Origin: an uncultured Collinsella sp.
GTDB taxonomy: Bacteria; Actinomycetota; Coriobacteriia; Coriobacteriales; Coriobacteriaceae
Assembly: GCA_959606065.1 (NCBI GenBank)
Contig: CAUHHV010000001.1
Span: 62,001 to 126,000 of the forward strand
Length of the DNA: 64,000 nucleotides
Direction of reading: 5' to 3'
This document shows, piece by piece, positions 15,868-25,186 of this stretch. Position 1 is the stretch's first letter; the number at the start of each line of letters is the position of its first letter. The notes below the pieces were generated by a model. That model saw only the letters and a program-made list of their open reading frames with translations, had not been told where the DNA came from and did no database searches. The position numbers were made by a program, and so were the translations under genes.

Positions 15868-17223
15868 ATGAGCTACACGCAGAAAGTTCTCGAAGAGCTC
15901 AAGGCCCGCTATCCCGAGCAGCCTGAGTTCATCCAGGCCGCGACCGAGATCCTCGGCACCATCCAGCCGGCGCTCGACGCCCATCCCGAGTACGAGGAGG
16001 CCGCCCTGCTTGAGCGCCTCGTCGAGCCCGAGCGCATCGTCATGTTCCGTGTCCCCTGGGTTGACGACCAGGGCAAGGTCCAGGTCAACCGCGGCTATCG
16101 CGTCGAGTTCAACTCTGCCATTGGACCCTACAAGGGCGGCCTGCGCTTTAACCCGACGGTCACCCTGGGTATGCTCAAGTTCCTGGGCCTGGAGCAGATC
16201 CTCAAGAACAGCCTGACCACCCTTCCCATGGGCGGCGGCAAGGGCGGCTCTGACTTTGACCCCAAGGGCAAGTCCAACAACGAGATCATGCACTTCTGCC
16301 AGTCCTTCATGACCGAGCTCTATCGCCACATCGGCCCCAACACCGACGTTCCCGCCGGCGACCTGGGCGTTGGCGGCCGCGAGGTTGCCTACATGTTCGG
16401 TCAGTACAAGCGCCTGACCAACGAGTGGACCGGCGTCCTTACCGGCAAGGGCCTCTCCTTTGGCGGCTCGCTCGCCCGTACCGAGGCCACCGGCTACGGC
16501 TTGGTCTACTTTGTGGACGAGTACCTCAAGAGCCGCGGCGACTCCTTCGAGGGCAAGAACGTCGTCGTTCACGGCTCCGGTAACGTCGCTATCTATGCGG
16601 TCCAGAAGGTCTCCCAGCTCGGCGGCAAGGTGCTGGCCTGCTCCGACACCCACGGCTGGGTCGAGGACCCCGACGGCATCGACTACACCGTGCTCGAGCA
16701 TGTCTACAACAAGAAGCGCTCCGGGCACGACAAGGGCGTCACGCTCGCCATGTACGTTGACGAGAAGCCCAAGGCTGTGTGGCACGAGGGCGACGGCCGC
16801 GGCGTGTGGCAGCTGCCCTGCGACATCGCGCTGCCCTGCGCTCGCGAGAACACGCTGCTGCTCGAGGACGCCCAGGCGCTCGTCGCCAACGGCTGCAAGG
16901 TGGTCGGCGAGGGCGCGAACATGCCCACGACCATCGAGGCCACGACCTACTTCCAGGAGAACGGCGTCGCCTTTATGCCCGGTAAGGCTGCCAACGCCGG
17001 CGGCGTGCTCGTGTCCGGCCTGGAGATGAGCCAGAACGCCGAGCACCTGTCCTGGACCTTCGAGGAGGTCGACGGCAAGCTCGAGCAGCTCATGCGCGGT
17101 ATGTTCCACAACGTGGACGACACCGCCAAGGAGTACGGCCAGGAGGGCAACTTCGTCATGGGCGCCAACATCGCCGGCTTCCTGAAGGTCGCCGACGCCA
17201 TGCTCGCCCAGGGCGTCTGCTAA
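15868..17223 (+). CDS. gdhA: Glutamate dehydrogenase, hexameric NADP-type
   Basis: The enzyme interconverts glutamate with 2-oxoglutarate plus ammonia and is a main ammonia-assimilation route in many gut anaerobes. The 451-residue length is that of the small hexameric class (GDH I). Motifs include GPYKGGLRFNPTV and LPMGGGKGGSDFDPKGKS with the catalytic Lys. PAGDLGVGGREV contains the catalytic Asp, VHGSGNVAIYA is the nucleotide-binding glycine loop, and EGANMPTTIEA follows. NADP preference is inferred from the class. The ATG at 15868 follows GGAGGAAGC. It has its own 260-base upstream region and a strong terminator, so it is likely monocistronic. Confidence 0.95.
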   Translation: MSYTQKVLEELKARYPEQPEFIQAATEILGTIQPALDAHPEYEEAALLERLVEPERIVMFRVPWVDDQGKVQVNRGYRVEFNSAIGPYKGGLRFNPTVTLGMLKFLGLEQILKNSLTTLPMGGGKGGSDFDPKGKSNNEIMHFCQSFMTELYRHIGPNTDVPAGDLGVGGREVAYMFGQYKRLTNEWTGVLTGKGLSFGGSLARTEATGYGLVYFVDEYLKSRGDSFEGKNVVVHGSGNVAIYAVQKVSQLGGKVLACSDTHGWVEDPDGIDYTVLEHVYNKKRSGHDKGVTLAMYVDEKPKAVWHEGDGRGVWQLPCDIALPCARENTLLLEDAQALVANGCKVVGEGANMPTTIEATTYFQENGVAFMPGKAANAGGVLVSGLEMSQNAEHLSWTFEEVDGKLEQLMRGMFHNVDDTAKEYGQEGNFVMGANIAGFLKVADAMLAQGVC

Positions 17224-17249
17224 ATCTTCGCTCGACATAGCATGTGATG

Positions 17250-17284
17250 AGGCTCCCAGCCATTCCGGTTGGGAGCCTTTTTCT
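17250..17284 (+). terminator. Rho-independent terminator of gdhA
   Basis: AGGCTCCCA at 17250-17258 pairs with TGGGAGCCT at 17270-17278, followed by TTTTTCT. A textbook intrinsic terminator. Confidence 0.92.
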
Positions 17285-17345
17285 ATGGTGGCGAGGGTCG
17301 TGCGCCCTCGTTTGGTACACTTAGGGGTACTGGACAAGTAAAGAG

Positions 17346-18260
17346 ATGGGGGAGAACGTGCTCAAGTTCGGTACCTACGTCCGTGTTGGAAACGCGGCCG
17401 AAGCCTATGAGCTCTTGCAGAAGAACCGCAACAACAAGATTGTGGGCGGCGGTATCTGGATGCGCCTGGGTTCGCGTCGTGTGGCGACGGCGATTGACCT
17501 TTCGGCCTGCGGACTCGATCAGATCGAGGAGACCGAGACCGAGTTTCGCATCGGTGCCATGTGCACCCTGCGCCAGCTCGAGCGCCATGCCGAGCTCAAC
17601 GCGCTCGTCAACAATGTCTTTGAGTTTGCCGTCCACGACATCGTGGGTGTGCAGCTGCGCAATACCGCCACGGTGGGCGGCAGCATCTACGGCCGCTTTG
17701 GTTTCTCGGACGTGCTCTCGGCCTTTTTGGCGCTCGATTCGTACGTTGAGCTGACGGGTGCCGGACGTGTGCCGCTCGCCGAGTTTGTGAACATGGGCTA
17801 CGTGCGCGACGTGATCGAGCATGTTGTGGTCGTTAAGCATGATTACCGTGCAAGTTACGAGGCCGTGCGCAAGGCCGCGACCGACTTTCCCTCGCTCAAT
17901 GTCACCGCCGCCTGGTGGGATAACAGTTGGCATGTCACCGTGGGCGCCCGCCCGCTGCGCGCGACCCTGCTGCAGGGCGAGGCATGCGGCCTGGTGAACG
18001 AGCAGCCTTCCGAGGACGAGCTGCGCGCCCTGGCCGCGTCCGTACGCGCGCTGAGCTACGGCACCAACCTGTGGGGCTCGGCCGACTACCGCCGCCGCAT
18101 CTCGGCGCCGCTGGCGATCCAGGCCGTGTGCCGCGCCGCCGGCATCGAGCTTTCGGCTGCGCTTGCCCGCGAGCTCGAGGGCGTGCAGATTCCTAAGTTT
18201 GCCACGGACGAGTATTCCTGCCGCCGCGTGCCCGGCGTCGATTCTAGCGAGGTGCGCTAA
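17346..18260 (+). CDS. FAD-binding subunit of a xanthine-dehydrogenase-family molybdenum hydroxylase
   Basis: This is the flavin subunit (CoxM/XdhB type) that passes electrons between the iron-sulfur clusters and the final acceptor. The 304-residue product has an FAD_binding_5-like N-terminus with KIVGGGIWMRL and the TVGGSIYGR loop that contacts FAD. A CO-dehydrogenase flavoprotein C-terminal domain with LRATLLQGEA follows. The ATG at 17346 is used; a GTG at 17358 behind GGGGGAG is possible and would remove four residues. The TAA overlaps the ATG of the next gene by one base. With that gene it forms a two-protein hydroxylase; the substrate (purine or other) cannot be read from sequence. Confidence 0.85.
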   Translation: MGENVLKFGTYVRVGNAAEAYELLQKNRNNKIVGGGIWMRLGSRRVATAIDLSACGLDQIEETETEFRIGAMCTLRQLERHAELNALVNNVFEFAVHDIVGVQLRNTATVGGSIYGRFGFSDVLSAFLALDSYVELTGAGRVPLAEFVNMGYVRDVIEHVVVVKHDYRASYEAVRKAATDFPSLNVTAAWWDNSWHVTVGARPLRATLLQGEACGLVNEQPSEDELRALAASVRALSYGTNLWGSADYRRRISAPLAIQAVCRAAGIELSAALARELEGVQIPKFATDEYSCRRVPGVDSSEVR

Positions 18261-21091
18261 TGGCTGCCAAACTCATCGATCTTTCCTTTACGCTCAACGG
18301 CCGCAAGGTCAAGGTTCAGATTGCCCCCGATACCATGCTCTTTTCGCTGCTGCGTGAGCAGGGCTGCGCGTCGGTGCGCTGCGCCTGCGAGACCACCAAC
18401 TGCGGTCTGTGCACGGTGTGGCTCGACGGCGACCCGGTGCTGAGCTGCTCGGTTCCCGCCGCGCGCGTTGAGGGCCGCTCCATCACCACGCTCGAGGGTC
18501 TCAAGGCCGAGTCCGAGGCGCTTGCCCGCGCCATGGCCGCCGAAGGCGCTGAGCAGTGCGGTTTTTGCGCCCCCGGCCTCATCATGAACGTGCTGTCGCT
18601 TGCCCGCGCCGCCAAGGAGGACCCGAGCCTCGTTGCCACGCGCGAGGAGCTCTCGCGCCAGCTTGCCGGCAATCTCTGCCGTTGCAGCGGCTACGAGAGC
18701 CAGCTGCGCGCCATCGTGCGCTTCCTTAACGAGTCTGGCGTACAGGTGGGCTTTGAGATGCCCGAGCTGCCGGTCAACGACACCAGCTGCGACGGCGTCA
18801 CCTACAAGCAGATCACCCACAAGCAGCCCAAGAAGGACTCTAAGGCCCTGCTCGAGGGCCGTCCCGTCTACACGGGCGATATGGTGCCCGCCGGCGCGCT
18901 CATCGTTAAGCTCAAGCGCAGCCCGTATGCCCGCGCCAAGATCCGCTCCATCGACACGTCGCGTGCCCTGAAGGTGCCCGGCGTGGTGGGCGTCTACACC
19001 TACGAGGACGTGCCCAAGCGCCGCTTTACCATTGCCGGTCAGAGCTATCCGCAGCCGAGTCCCTACGACCGCCTGATCCTCGAGAACCTCGTCCGTTACC
19101 AAAACGAGGAGGTGGCGATTGTCGCCGCCGAGACCGAGGAGGCCGCCGACAAGGCGCTCAAGCTCATCAAGGTCGACTACGAGGTGCTCGAGCCCCTACT
19201 CGACTTTACCCAGGCGCTCGATAACGACATCGTGGTTCACCCCGAGGGCGACGTGACCTTTATGTTCCCGCAGGGCGGCGATGTGCCCCGCAACCTGGTG
19301 TGCAGCGGTACCAGCGACTTTGGCGACCTGGACGAGGCATTCGCCCAGAGCGACATCGTCTTTGAGCGCACTTACACCAGCCAGGCCACGCAGACCGCGC
19401 CCATGGAGACCTTCCGCGCCTTTGCGACGACCGACGCGTTCGGGCGCATCTCGGTGACCACCTCTACGCAGGTGCCCTTCCACGTGCGCCGCATGGTCGC
19501 GCAGTCGCTCGACATTCCGCAGTCGCAGGTGCAAGTTATTAAACCGCGCATCGGCGGCGGCTTTGGCTCCAAGCAGACGGGCTGCTGCGAGATCTTCGTG
19601 GCGTTTGTGACGCAGCAGACCGGCCGTCCGAGCTACTGCTGCTACACCCGCGAGGAGACCATCACCGCGGGCAACTCGCGTCACCAGATGCAGATGACCG
19701 TTAAGCTGGGCGCCATGAACGACGGCACCATCACGGCCATCGATCTGCACACGCTTTCCAACGCCGGCGCGTACGGCGAGCACGCCACCACGACGATCGG
19801 GCTTTCGGGCCACAAGAGCCTGCCGATTTACAACCATGTGAAGGCGAGCCGCTTTAGCTGGGACGCCGTCTACACCAATACCAACCGCGGCGGCGCGTAT
19901 CGTGGCTACGGTGCCACCCAGGGCCAGTTTGCCGTGGAGAGCGCCGTCAACGAGCTCGCCGACATGCTGCACATGGACCCCGCCGACCTGCGCCTTAAGA
20001 ACATTGTGCGCGAGGGCGAGGTCATGCCGCAGTACTACAACGAGAAGCTCAACGCCTGCGCGCTCGACCGCTGCCTGCTGCGCGCGATGGACATGATCGG
20101 CTGGCGCGACAAGCCGCTGGCCGTGGACCTGGGCGATCGCGTGCGCGCCCTGGGCTGCGCGCTCACCATGCAGGGCTCGGGCATCTCCAACGTGGATATC
20201 GCCGGCATCGACATGCGCCTGGAAGAGGATGGTTTCATTACCATCGGCACCGGCGCCACCGATAACGGCATGGGCGTCGACACGATTCTGGCGCAGATTG
20301 CCGCCGAGGAGCTGGGCGTGGAGAGCTCGCTCATTGTGGTGCGCGGCGTGGACACCGATGTGTCGCCGTTCGACGCCGGCTCGTACGCGAGCTCGGGTAC
20401 GTACGTGACGGGCCTGGCCGCCAAGAACGCCGCGACCGAGCTGCGCGAGAAGATTTGCGCCAAGGCAGCCCAGATGTGGGATGTGGACGCCGCCGACGTG
20501 GTTTTTGATGGCCAGTACGTGCGACTGTCCGACGAGCGCGCCGCGCGCGAGCAGAACCGCTACCTCACGCTGCGCGACTTTGCCAACCTGTGCGTCAAGA
20601 ACATCGCGGGCGGCGACGCGCTCACCTCGCATGCCTCTGCCTGCCTGCCCGTTTCGCCTCCGCCGTTTATGGCCGGCATTGCCGAGGTCGAGGTCGACAA
20701 GGCCACCGGTAAGGTGACTGTTGTGGACTACGTGGCGGCTGTGGACTGCGGCACCGTGATCAACGAGGCGCTCGCACGCGTCCAGGCCGAGGGCGGCATT
20801 GCCCAGGGTATCGGCCACGCGCTCTACGAGATTGTCGAGCATGATGATCGCGGCCGCCTGCGCACCGGCAACTTTATGAGCTACAAGCTGCCCACGCGCC
20901 TGGATATCGGCAGCATTCGCGTGGCCTTTGAGCCGAGCTACGAGCCGACGGGCCCGTTTGGCGCCAAGTCGATCGGCGAGGTCGTCATCAACACGCCGCT
21001 CGCCGCCGTTGCCTCGGCCGTGGCGCACGCCACCGGTCACCAGGTTCGCTCGCTGCCCATCACGCCGGAGAAAGCGCTGCTGGGGGAGTAG
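18260..21091 (+). CDS. Molybdenum hydroxylase: fused [2Fe-2S] and Moco-binding subunit
   Basis: This is the catalytic polypeptide of a xanthine-dehydrogenase/aldehyde-oxidase-family enzyme. Residues 1-170 are the iron-sulfur part: a ferredoxin-like cluster with CETTNCGLC and a helical domain with CGFCAPG and CRCSGY. Residues 190-943 are the Moco domain with GGGFGSKQ, GGAYRGYGATQGQFA and, near the C-terminus, GAKSIGEVVINTPLAAV, whose Glu is the likely catalytic base. The fusion leaves the FAD subunit separate and upstream. The nearby mod, moe and sel genes make a selenium-dependent hydroxylase plausible, but the labile selenium is not encoded by a codon, so this is inference. A strong terminator follows. 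Confidence 0.88.
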   Translation: MAAKLIDLSFTLNGRKVKVQIAPDTMLFSLLREQGCASVRCACETTNCGLCTVWLDGDPVLSCSVPAARVEGRSITTLEGLKAESEALARAMAAEGAEQCGFCAPGLIMNVLSLARAAKEDPSLVATREELSRQLAGNLCRCSGYESQLRAIVRFLNESGVQVGFEMPELPVNDTSCDGVTYKQITHKQPKKDSKALLEGRPVYTGDMVPAGALIVKLKRSPYARAKIRSIDTSRALKVPGVVGVYTYEDVPKRRFTIAGQSYPQPSPYDRLILENLVRYQNEEVAIVAAETEEAADKALKLIKVDYEVLEPLLDFTQALDNDIVVHPEGDVTFMFPQGGDVPRNLVCSGTSDFGDLDEAFAQSDIVFERTYTSQATQTAPMETFRAFATTDAFGRISVTTSTQVPFHVRRMVAQSLDIPQSQVQVIKPRIGGGFGSKQTGCCEIFVAFVTQQTGRPSYCCYTREETITAGNSRHQMQMTVKLGAMNDGTITAIDLHTLSNAGAYGEHATTTIGLSGHKSLPIYNHVKASRFSWDAVYTNTNRGGAYRGYGATQGQFAVESAVNELADMLHMDPADLRLKNIVREGEVMPQYYNEKLNACALDRCLLRAMDMIGWRDKPLAVDLGDRVRALGCALTMQGSGISNVDIAGIDMRLEEDGFITIGTGATDNGMGVDTILAQIAAEELGVESSLIVVRGVDTDVSPFDAGSYASSGTYVTGLAAKNAATELREKICAKAAQMWDVDAADVVFDGQYVRLSDERAAREQNRYLTLRDFANLCVKNIAGGDALTSHASACLPVSPPPFMAGIAEVEVDKATGKVTVVDYVAAVDCGTVINEALARVQAEGGIAQGIGHALYEIVEHDDRGRLRTGNFMSYKLPTRLDIGSIRVAFEPSYEPTGPFGAKSIGEVVINTPLAAVASAVAHATGHQVRSLPITPEKALLGE

Positions 21092-21120
21092 CGGGTCAGC
21101 GAACAAGTCGTAATGGGCGG

Positions 21121-21145
21121 GGCGGGGCAACTCGCCCCGCCTTTT
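21121..21145 (+). terminator. Terminator of the molybdenum hydroxylase operon
   Basis: GGCGGGGC at 21121-21128 and GCCCCGCC at 21134-21141 form a perfect stem with a 5-base loop, followed by TTTT. Confidence 0.88.
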
Positions 21146-21231
21146 GCACTCGTGGTGAGGTCGTGAGCCTGTAAAACGTGTGCGTGCGCTTGCCGCTCGT
21201 ATCTGCTATCATTCCTAATCTGTGCGCTCAT

Positions 21232-21315
21232 GCGGGCGTGGCGGAATTGGTAGACGCGCCAGATTTAGGTTCTGGTGGGATTCCCGTGAAGGTTCGAGTC
21301 CTTTCGCCCGCACCA
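21232..21315 (+). tRNA. tRNA-Leu (anticodon TAG)
   Basis: The 84-base class II tRNA starts GCGGGCG and ends CGCCCGC plus A and CCA. The anticodon loop ATTTAGG gives TAG between CCAG and CTGG strands. The variable arm TGGGATTCCCG is long as expected, and the T arm contains GGTTCGAGTCC. Confidence 0.95.
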
Positions 21316-21402
21316 ACGCACCCGCGTCGGCTTATGCCCTCGCGACGCTTGTTGCATAAAGGTACCAGCACCTCAGATAAGCTGGGCAGTATGAGGAGGA
21401 AC

Positions 21403-22704
21403 GTGTTGAACATCACCGCTTCTGACGTCAAGGACGCCAAGCTCACCGCTACGGTCACCATCCCGGCCGCCGACGTCGACGCCGCGATCAAGAAGGCCTA
21501 CAAGGACACCGCCAAGAAGTACCGCTTCCCGGGCTTCCGTGCCGGTAAGGCTCCCCGTCCGGTCATCGACTCCGCTCTTGGCGCCGAGGCTACCCTCGCT
21601 CAGGCCACCAACGACCTGATCGCCGCCAACGAGCCCGCCGTCCTCAACGAGCTGGACATCGTCCCCACCAAGAACGGTGACTACAAGGAGCTCGACCTCG
21701 CCAAGGATCACGAGGACTACACCTACACCGTCGAGTTCTCCCTGCGTCCCGCCGCTGAGCTCTCCTCCTTCGACGCTGTCGAGATCGAGATGCCCCCTGC
21801 GGAGGTCACCGAGTCCGAGATCAACAACCAGGTAGAGATGCTTCTCAACTACCGCGCCACCTTCGAGGACGTCGAGGGTCGTGCCGTCGAGGCTGACGAC
21901 TATGTGACCGTCGACCTCAAGGCCGTCGAGAACGCCGATAACTTCGCCGCCGAGGGCCGTATGCTCATCGCCGGTAGCGACAGCAACCCCGCCGAGTTCA
22001 ACGAGGCTCTGATCGGCGCCAACGTTGACGACGTCAAGTCCGTCACCTGGACCGACGAGGCCGAGGAGGGCGAGGAGGCCGAGACCCACACCGTCGAGGT
22101 CACCGTCAAGGGCATCAAGGTCCGCAACACCCCCGAGCTCACCGACGAGCTCGTCAAGTCCGACTTCGGCTTCGACAGCATCGACGCTATGCGCGACGCC
22201 ATCAAGATCGAGATCGAGCAGGACAAGGCTTCCCGCCTCCCGGCCGAGAAGGAGAACCGTTGCGTCTCCGCTCTCGCCGAGCGCCTGCAGCTCGACGAGA
22301 TGGATGCCGACTACGAGCAGTCCGTCTTTGAGGAGCTTGGCCAGAACTTCCTGTCCAACCTCGCTGCCCGCGGCATGACGCTGGACACCTGGCTGCCCGC
22401 TTCCGGCCTGACCATGGAGCAGTTCATCGGCGACCTGCACAAGCAGGCCAACGACGTTGCCCGTGAGTCCCTGGCGCTCGACGCTCTCGCCCGTGAGCTC
22501 AAGATTGAGGTCACCGAGGACGACATCAACGCCGAGTTCGAGAAGGCCGGCGTCAAGGACGTCGAGGCTTCCAAGGCCGAGTTCATCGCCGATGGCCGCA
22601 TGCCTGCCGTCCGCGAGTCCATCCGTCGCTCCAAGGCCGTCGACCACCTGGTCGAGAACGCCAAGGTGACCGAGGTCGACGAGACCGCCAAGGACGCCGA
22701 GTAA
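21403..22704 (+). CDS. tig: Trigger factor (ribosome-associated chaperone)
   Basis: Trigger factor binds near the ribosomal tunnel and folds nascent chains. The 433-residue product has the ribosome-docking signature in GFRAGKAPRPVID (residues about 38-50), an FKBP-type PPIase domain in the middle (EADDYVTVDLKAV onwards) and a long helical C-terminal chaperone domain. The start is GTG 21403 or TTG 21406, both just after AGGAGGA at 21394-21400; the in-frame ATG at 21391 overlaps this ribosome site and is rejected. It precedes clpP and clpX, the common bacterial order. Codon use is strongly biased, as in highly expressed genes. Confidence 0.95.
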   Translation: MLNITASDVKDAKLTATVTIPAADVDAAIKKAYKDTAKKYRFPGFRAGKAPRPVIDSALGAEATLAQATNDLIAANEPAVLNELDIVPTKNGDYKELDLAKDHEDYTYTVEFSLRPAAELSSFDAVEIEMPPAEVTESEINNQVEMLLNYRATFEDVEGRAVEADDYVTVDLKAVENADNFAAEGRMLIAGSDSNPAEFNEALIGANVDDVKSVTWTDEAEEGEEAETHTVEVTVKGIKVRNTPELTDELVKSDFGFDSIDAMRDAIKIEIEQDKASRLPAEKENRCVSALAERLQLDEMDADYEQSVFEELGQNFLSNLAARGMTLDTWLPASGLTMEQFIGDLHKQANDVARESLALDALARELKIEVTEDDINAEFEKAGVKDVEASKAEFIADGRMPAVRESIRRSKAVDHLVENAKVTEVDETAKDAE

Positions 22705-22780
22705 TTCTCGCCACCTTGCCCGCGAGCGCATGTATGTGCCCGTGATGGGGTAAAGTTAATAGCCGGTTATCCGGTTGCTT

Positions 22781-22825
22781 CGTACGGTGCCAGCCAATGC
22801 ATAGCATGCGGGCACCGTACGTTTA
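22781..22825 (+). terminator. Hairpin terminator between tig and clpP
   Basis: CGTACGGTGCC at 22781-22791 pairs perfectly with GGCACCGTACG at 22811-22821, followed by TTTAT. The 19-base loop is large. It may only partly separate tig from clpPX. Confidence 0.7.
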
Positions 22826-22867
22826 TCTAGAACCAATTTGGTCCGCAAGAGAGAAATGGAGATGCGT

Positions 22868-23488
22868 ATGATCGCTAAGTTCGATTCCGCCCTCGTGCCA
22901 TACGTTATCGAGCAGACGCCGCGCGGCGAGCGCAGCTACGATATCTATTCGCGCCTGCTCAACGATCGCATCATCTTCTTGGGCGAGGAGATCAACTCCG
23001 TCAGCGCCAACCTGGTCGTTGCCCAGCTACTGCATCTTGAGAGCCAGGATGCCGAGAAGGATATCTCGCTCTACATCAATTCGCCCGGCGGCGAGGTTTA
23101 CTCCGGCCTGGCGATTCTTGACACCATGAACTTTATCAAGCCGCAGGTCTCCACCATCTGCGTCGGTATGGCTGCGTCCATGGCCGCCGTGCTGCTTTCG
23201 GCTGGCGCCAAGGGCAAGCGCTTCTGCCTGCCGCACTCCAAGGTCATGATTCACCAGCCCAGCGGCGGTGCCCAGGGCCAGCAGACCGAGATCGAGATCG
23301 TTGCCGAGGAGATCAAGAAGACCCGCCGCGAGCTCAATCAGATCCTGTCCGATGCCTCGGGCCAGCCCATCGAGAAGGTCCAGGCCGATACCGAGCGCGA
23401 CAACTACCTGACCGCTGCCGAGGCCCTCGACTACGGCCTGATCGACCGTATCGTCACCTCGCGCGATCTCGCCGCGAAGGACGCCTAG
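22868..23488 (+). CDS. clpP: ATP-dependent Clp protease proteolytic subunit ClpP
   Basis: ClpP is the barrel-shaped serine peptidase fed by ClpX or ClpC. The 206-residue product has all catalytic residues in context: Ser in GMAASMAAVLL, His in MIHQPSGG, and Asp in TERDNYLTA. INSPGGEVYSGL is the substrate-binding oxyanion strand. The ATG at 22868 is preferred because GGAG at 22858-22861 is correctly spaced; ATGs at 22856 and 22862 are alternatives. clpX begins one base after its stop. Confidence 0.95.
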   Translation: MIAKFDSALVPYVIEQTPRGERSYDIYSRLLNDRIIFLGEEINSVSANLVVAQLLHLESQDAEKDISLYINSPGGEVYSGLAILDTMNFIKPQVSTICVGMAASMAAVLLSAGAKGKRFCLPHSKVMIHQPSGGAQGQQTEIEIVAEEIKKTRRELNQILSDASGQPIEKVQADTERDNYLTAAEALDYGLIDRIVTSRDLAAKDA

Positions 23489-23489
23489 G

Positions 23490-24902
23490 ATGGCAGGAAA
23501 CATGCAGGACAACTTTGACGAGAACGGCAACCCCATCCGCTGCTCCTTCTGCGGAAAAGAGCAGGGGCAGGTCCGTCGCCTCGTAAAGGGTCCGACCAAC
23601 ATCTTTATCTGTGACGAGTGCGTCGCCGCTTGCTCTGAGATCTTGGAGGAGTCGCTGGCTTCGGACTTTATGGACGCTGCCCGCAACGGCAAGCTGCCGG
23701 GCTTCCTCAACGATCACGGCCAGGCTGCTGGGCAGCCCGCCGTGGACCCCGAGGCCGAGGGCTTTGAGCTCGAGGACGACCGCCAGGTCATCACGCACGT
23801 GCCGACGCCGCACGAGATCTATGACGAGCTTTCGGCTTATGTCATGGGCCAAGAGGACGCCAAGCGCGCCATGTCGGTTGCCGTGTACAACCATTACCGC
23901 CGCGTCATCGAGGGCGGCGCCGCGGTGTCTGCCTTTGACGAGGCATCGGGCATGGGCTCGCAGTTCGATGACGATATGGACGAGGTAGAGCTCGCCAAGT
24001 CCAACATCCTGCTGCTCGGTCCCACCGGTACCGGCAAGACCCTGCTCGCCCAGACGCTCGCGCGCATCCTCGAGGTGCCGTTTGCCATCGCCGATGCCAC
24101 CGCGCTCACCGAGGCTGGTTACGTTGGCGAGGACGTGGAGAACATCCTGCTCAAGCTCATCAATGCTGCCGATGGCGACATTGAGCGCGCGCAGGTGGGC
24201 ATTATCTACGTGGACGAGATTGACAAGATTGCCCGCAAGGCCGAGAACCTCTCCATTACCCGCGATGTCTCGGGCGAGGGTGTGCAGCAGGCGCTGCTTA
24301 AGATTCTTGAGGGCACGGTGGCCAGCGTTCCGCCTACCGGTGGGCGCAAGCATCCCCAGCAGGAGCTGCTGCAGATCGACACGACTAACATCCTGTTTAT
24401 CTGCGGCGGTGCCTTTGTGGGTCTGGACAAGATCATCGCCGACCGCGTGGGCAACAAGGGCGTGGGCTTTAACTCCGAGATCGCCGGCCCCACCTCGGTC
24501 GACGAGAACGACCTGCTGCGTCAGGTGCTCCCGCAGGACCTCAACGCCTTTGGCATGATCCCCGAGTTCGTGGGCCGTACGCCCGTTGTCACCCAGACGC
24601 AGGCGCTCGACGAGGACGACCTGGTGTCGATTCTGACCGAGCCCAAGAACGCCGTGGTGCGTCAGTACCGCAAGATGTTCCAGCTCGAGGACGTTGAGCT
24701 TGAATTTGAGGCCGCGGCCCTTCACGAGATCGCCCGTATGGCGCTCGCCCGCAAGACCGGCGCCCGCGGCCTGCGTTCCATCTGCGAGGACGTGCTTCAG
24801 CAGACGATGTTCGACCTCCCCAGCGAGGAGGGTGTCGCCAAGGTCATCGTGACCGAAGCGGCGGTTAAGGGCGAAGAACAGCCCCAACGCATCTACGGGT
24901 AA
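23490..24902 (+). CDS. clpX: ATP-dependent Clp protease ATPase subunit ClpX
   Basis: ClpX is the AAA+ unfoldase that feeds ClpP. The 470-residue product begins with the zinc-binding domain (CSFCGKEQGQ and ICDECV). The AAA+ module follows: Walker A LGPTGTGKTLLAQ, ADATALTEAGYVGEDVE (the GYVG pore loop), and Walker B IIYVDEIDKIA. Sensor motifs and the C-terminal SKARLRS-equivalent KTGARGLRSICED complete it. A moderately long acidic linker (residues 75-100) separates the zinc domain from AAA+. It is translationally coupled to clpP and ends at a perfect terminator. Confidence 0.95.
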   Translation: MAGNMQDNFDENGNPIRCSFCGKEQGQVRRLVKGPTNIFICDECVAACSEILEESLASDFMDAARNGKLPGFLNDHGQAAGQPAVDPEAEGFELEDDRQVITHVPTPHEIYDELSAYVMGQEDAKRAMSVAVYNHYRRVIEGGAAVSAFDEASGMGSQFDDDMDEVELAKSNILLLGPTGTGKTLLAQTLARILEVPFAIADATALTEAGYVGEDVENILLKLINAADGDIERAQVGIIYVDEIDKIARKAENLSITRDVSGEGVQQALLKILEGTVASVPPTGGRKHPQQELLQIDTTNILFICGGAFVGLDKIIADRVGNKGVGFNSEIAGPTSVDENDLLRQVLPQDLNAFGMIPEFVGRTPVVTQTQALDEDDLVSILTEPKNAVVRQYRKMFQLEDVELEFEAAALHEIARMALARKTGARGLRSICEDVLQQTMFDLPSEEGVAKVIVTEAAVKGEEQPQRIYG

Positions 24903-24924
24903 ACCTGCCAAAAACGTGCTTGCA

Positions 24925-24961
24925 AATAGCCTCCGACCATCCGCGGTCGGAGGCTATTTTA
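24925..24961 (+). terminator. Terminator of clpP-clpX
   Basis: AATAGCCTCCGACC at 24925-24938 pairs perfectly over 14 bases with GGTCGGAGGCTATT at 24945-24958, loop ATCCGC, then TT and TATA. Confidence 0.92.
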
Positions 24962-25053
24962 TATATACGCAAAACACCCAACTACCTGTGTTATTCTGTG
25001 TGTTTGTTTAAGCCTCAGCGAAGTCATATCAGACTGAAGTAATCGATACCTAA

Positions 25054-25166
25054 GGCGCGTCCGCCTGCTTGGTTTTCGTAGATTCCGCACGAGCCGAAGA
25101 GCACTTAATGTGCTCTTCGTGCGAGCCAGGACCTGACCGAGCGAAAACCAAGCAGGCGGACACGCC
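25054..25166 (+). ncRNA. Long two-stage hairpin element upstream of valS
   Basis: Bases 25054-25078 pair with 25142-25166 over 24 of 25 positions. Inside, GAAGAGCAC (25096-25104) and GTGCTCTTC (25110-25118) form a perfect 9-bp stem with loop TTAAT. A GCAC/GTGC stem is separated from it by a 5' bulge. The element ends 20 bases before the valS ATG, so it would lie in the leader. It has no T-box sequence. A second element with the same fold and different sequence follows valS at 27894. Whether it acts as RNA or DNA is unknown. Confidence 0.5.
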
Positions 25167-25186
25167 GGCGGGACAGGGAGAGATAT

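Noticed and set aside
15760..17337. 525-codon minus-strand frame opposite gdhA
   Set aside because: It mirrors gdhA exactly and arises from strongly biased codon use on the plus strand.
25054..25166. T-box riboswitch upstream of valS
   Set aside because: The position is right but no AGGGTGGNACCGCG antiterminator sequence or specifier arrangement was found.
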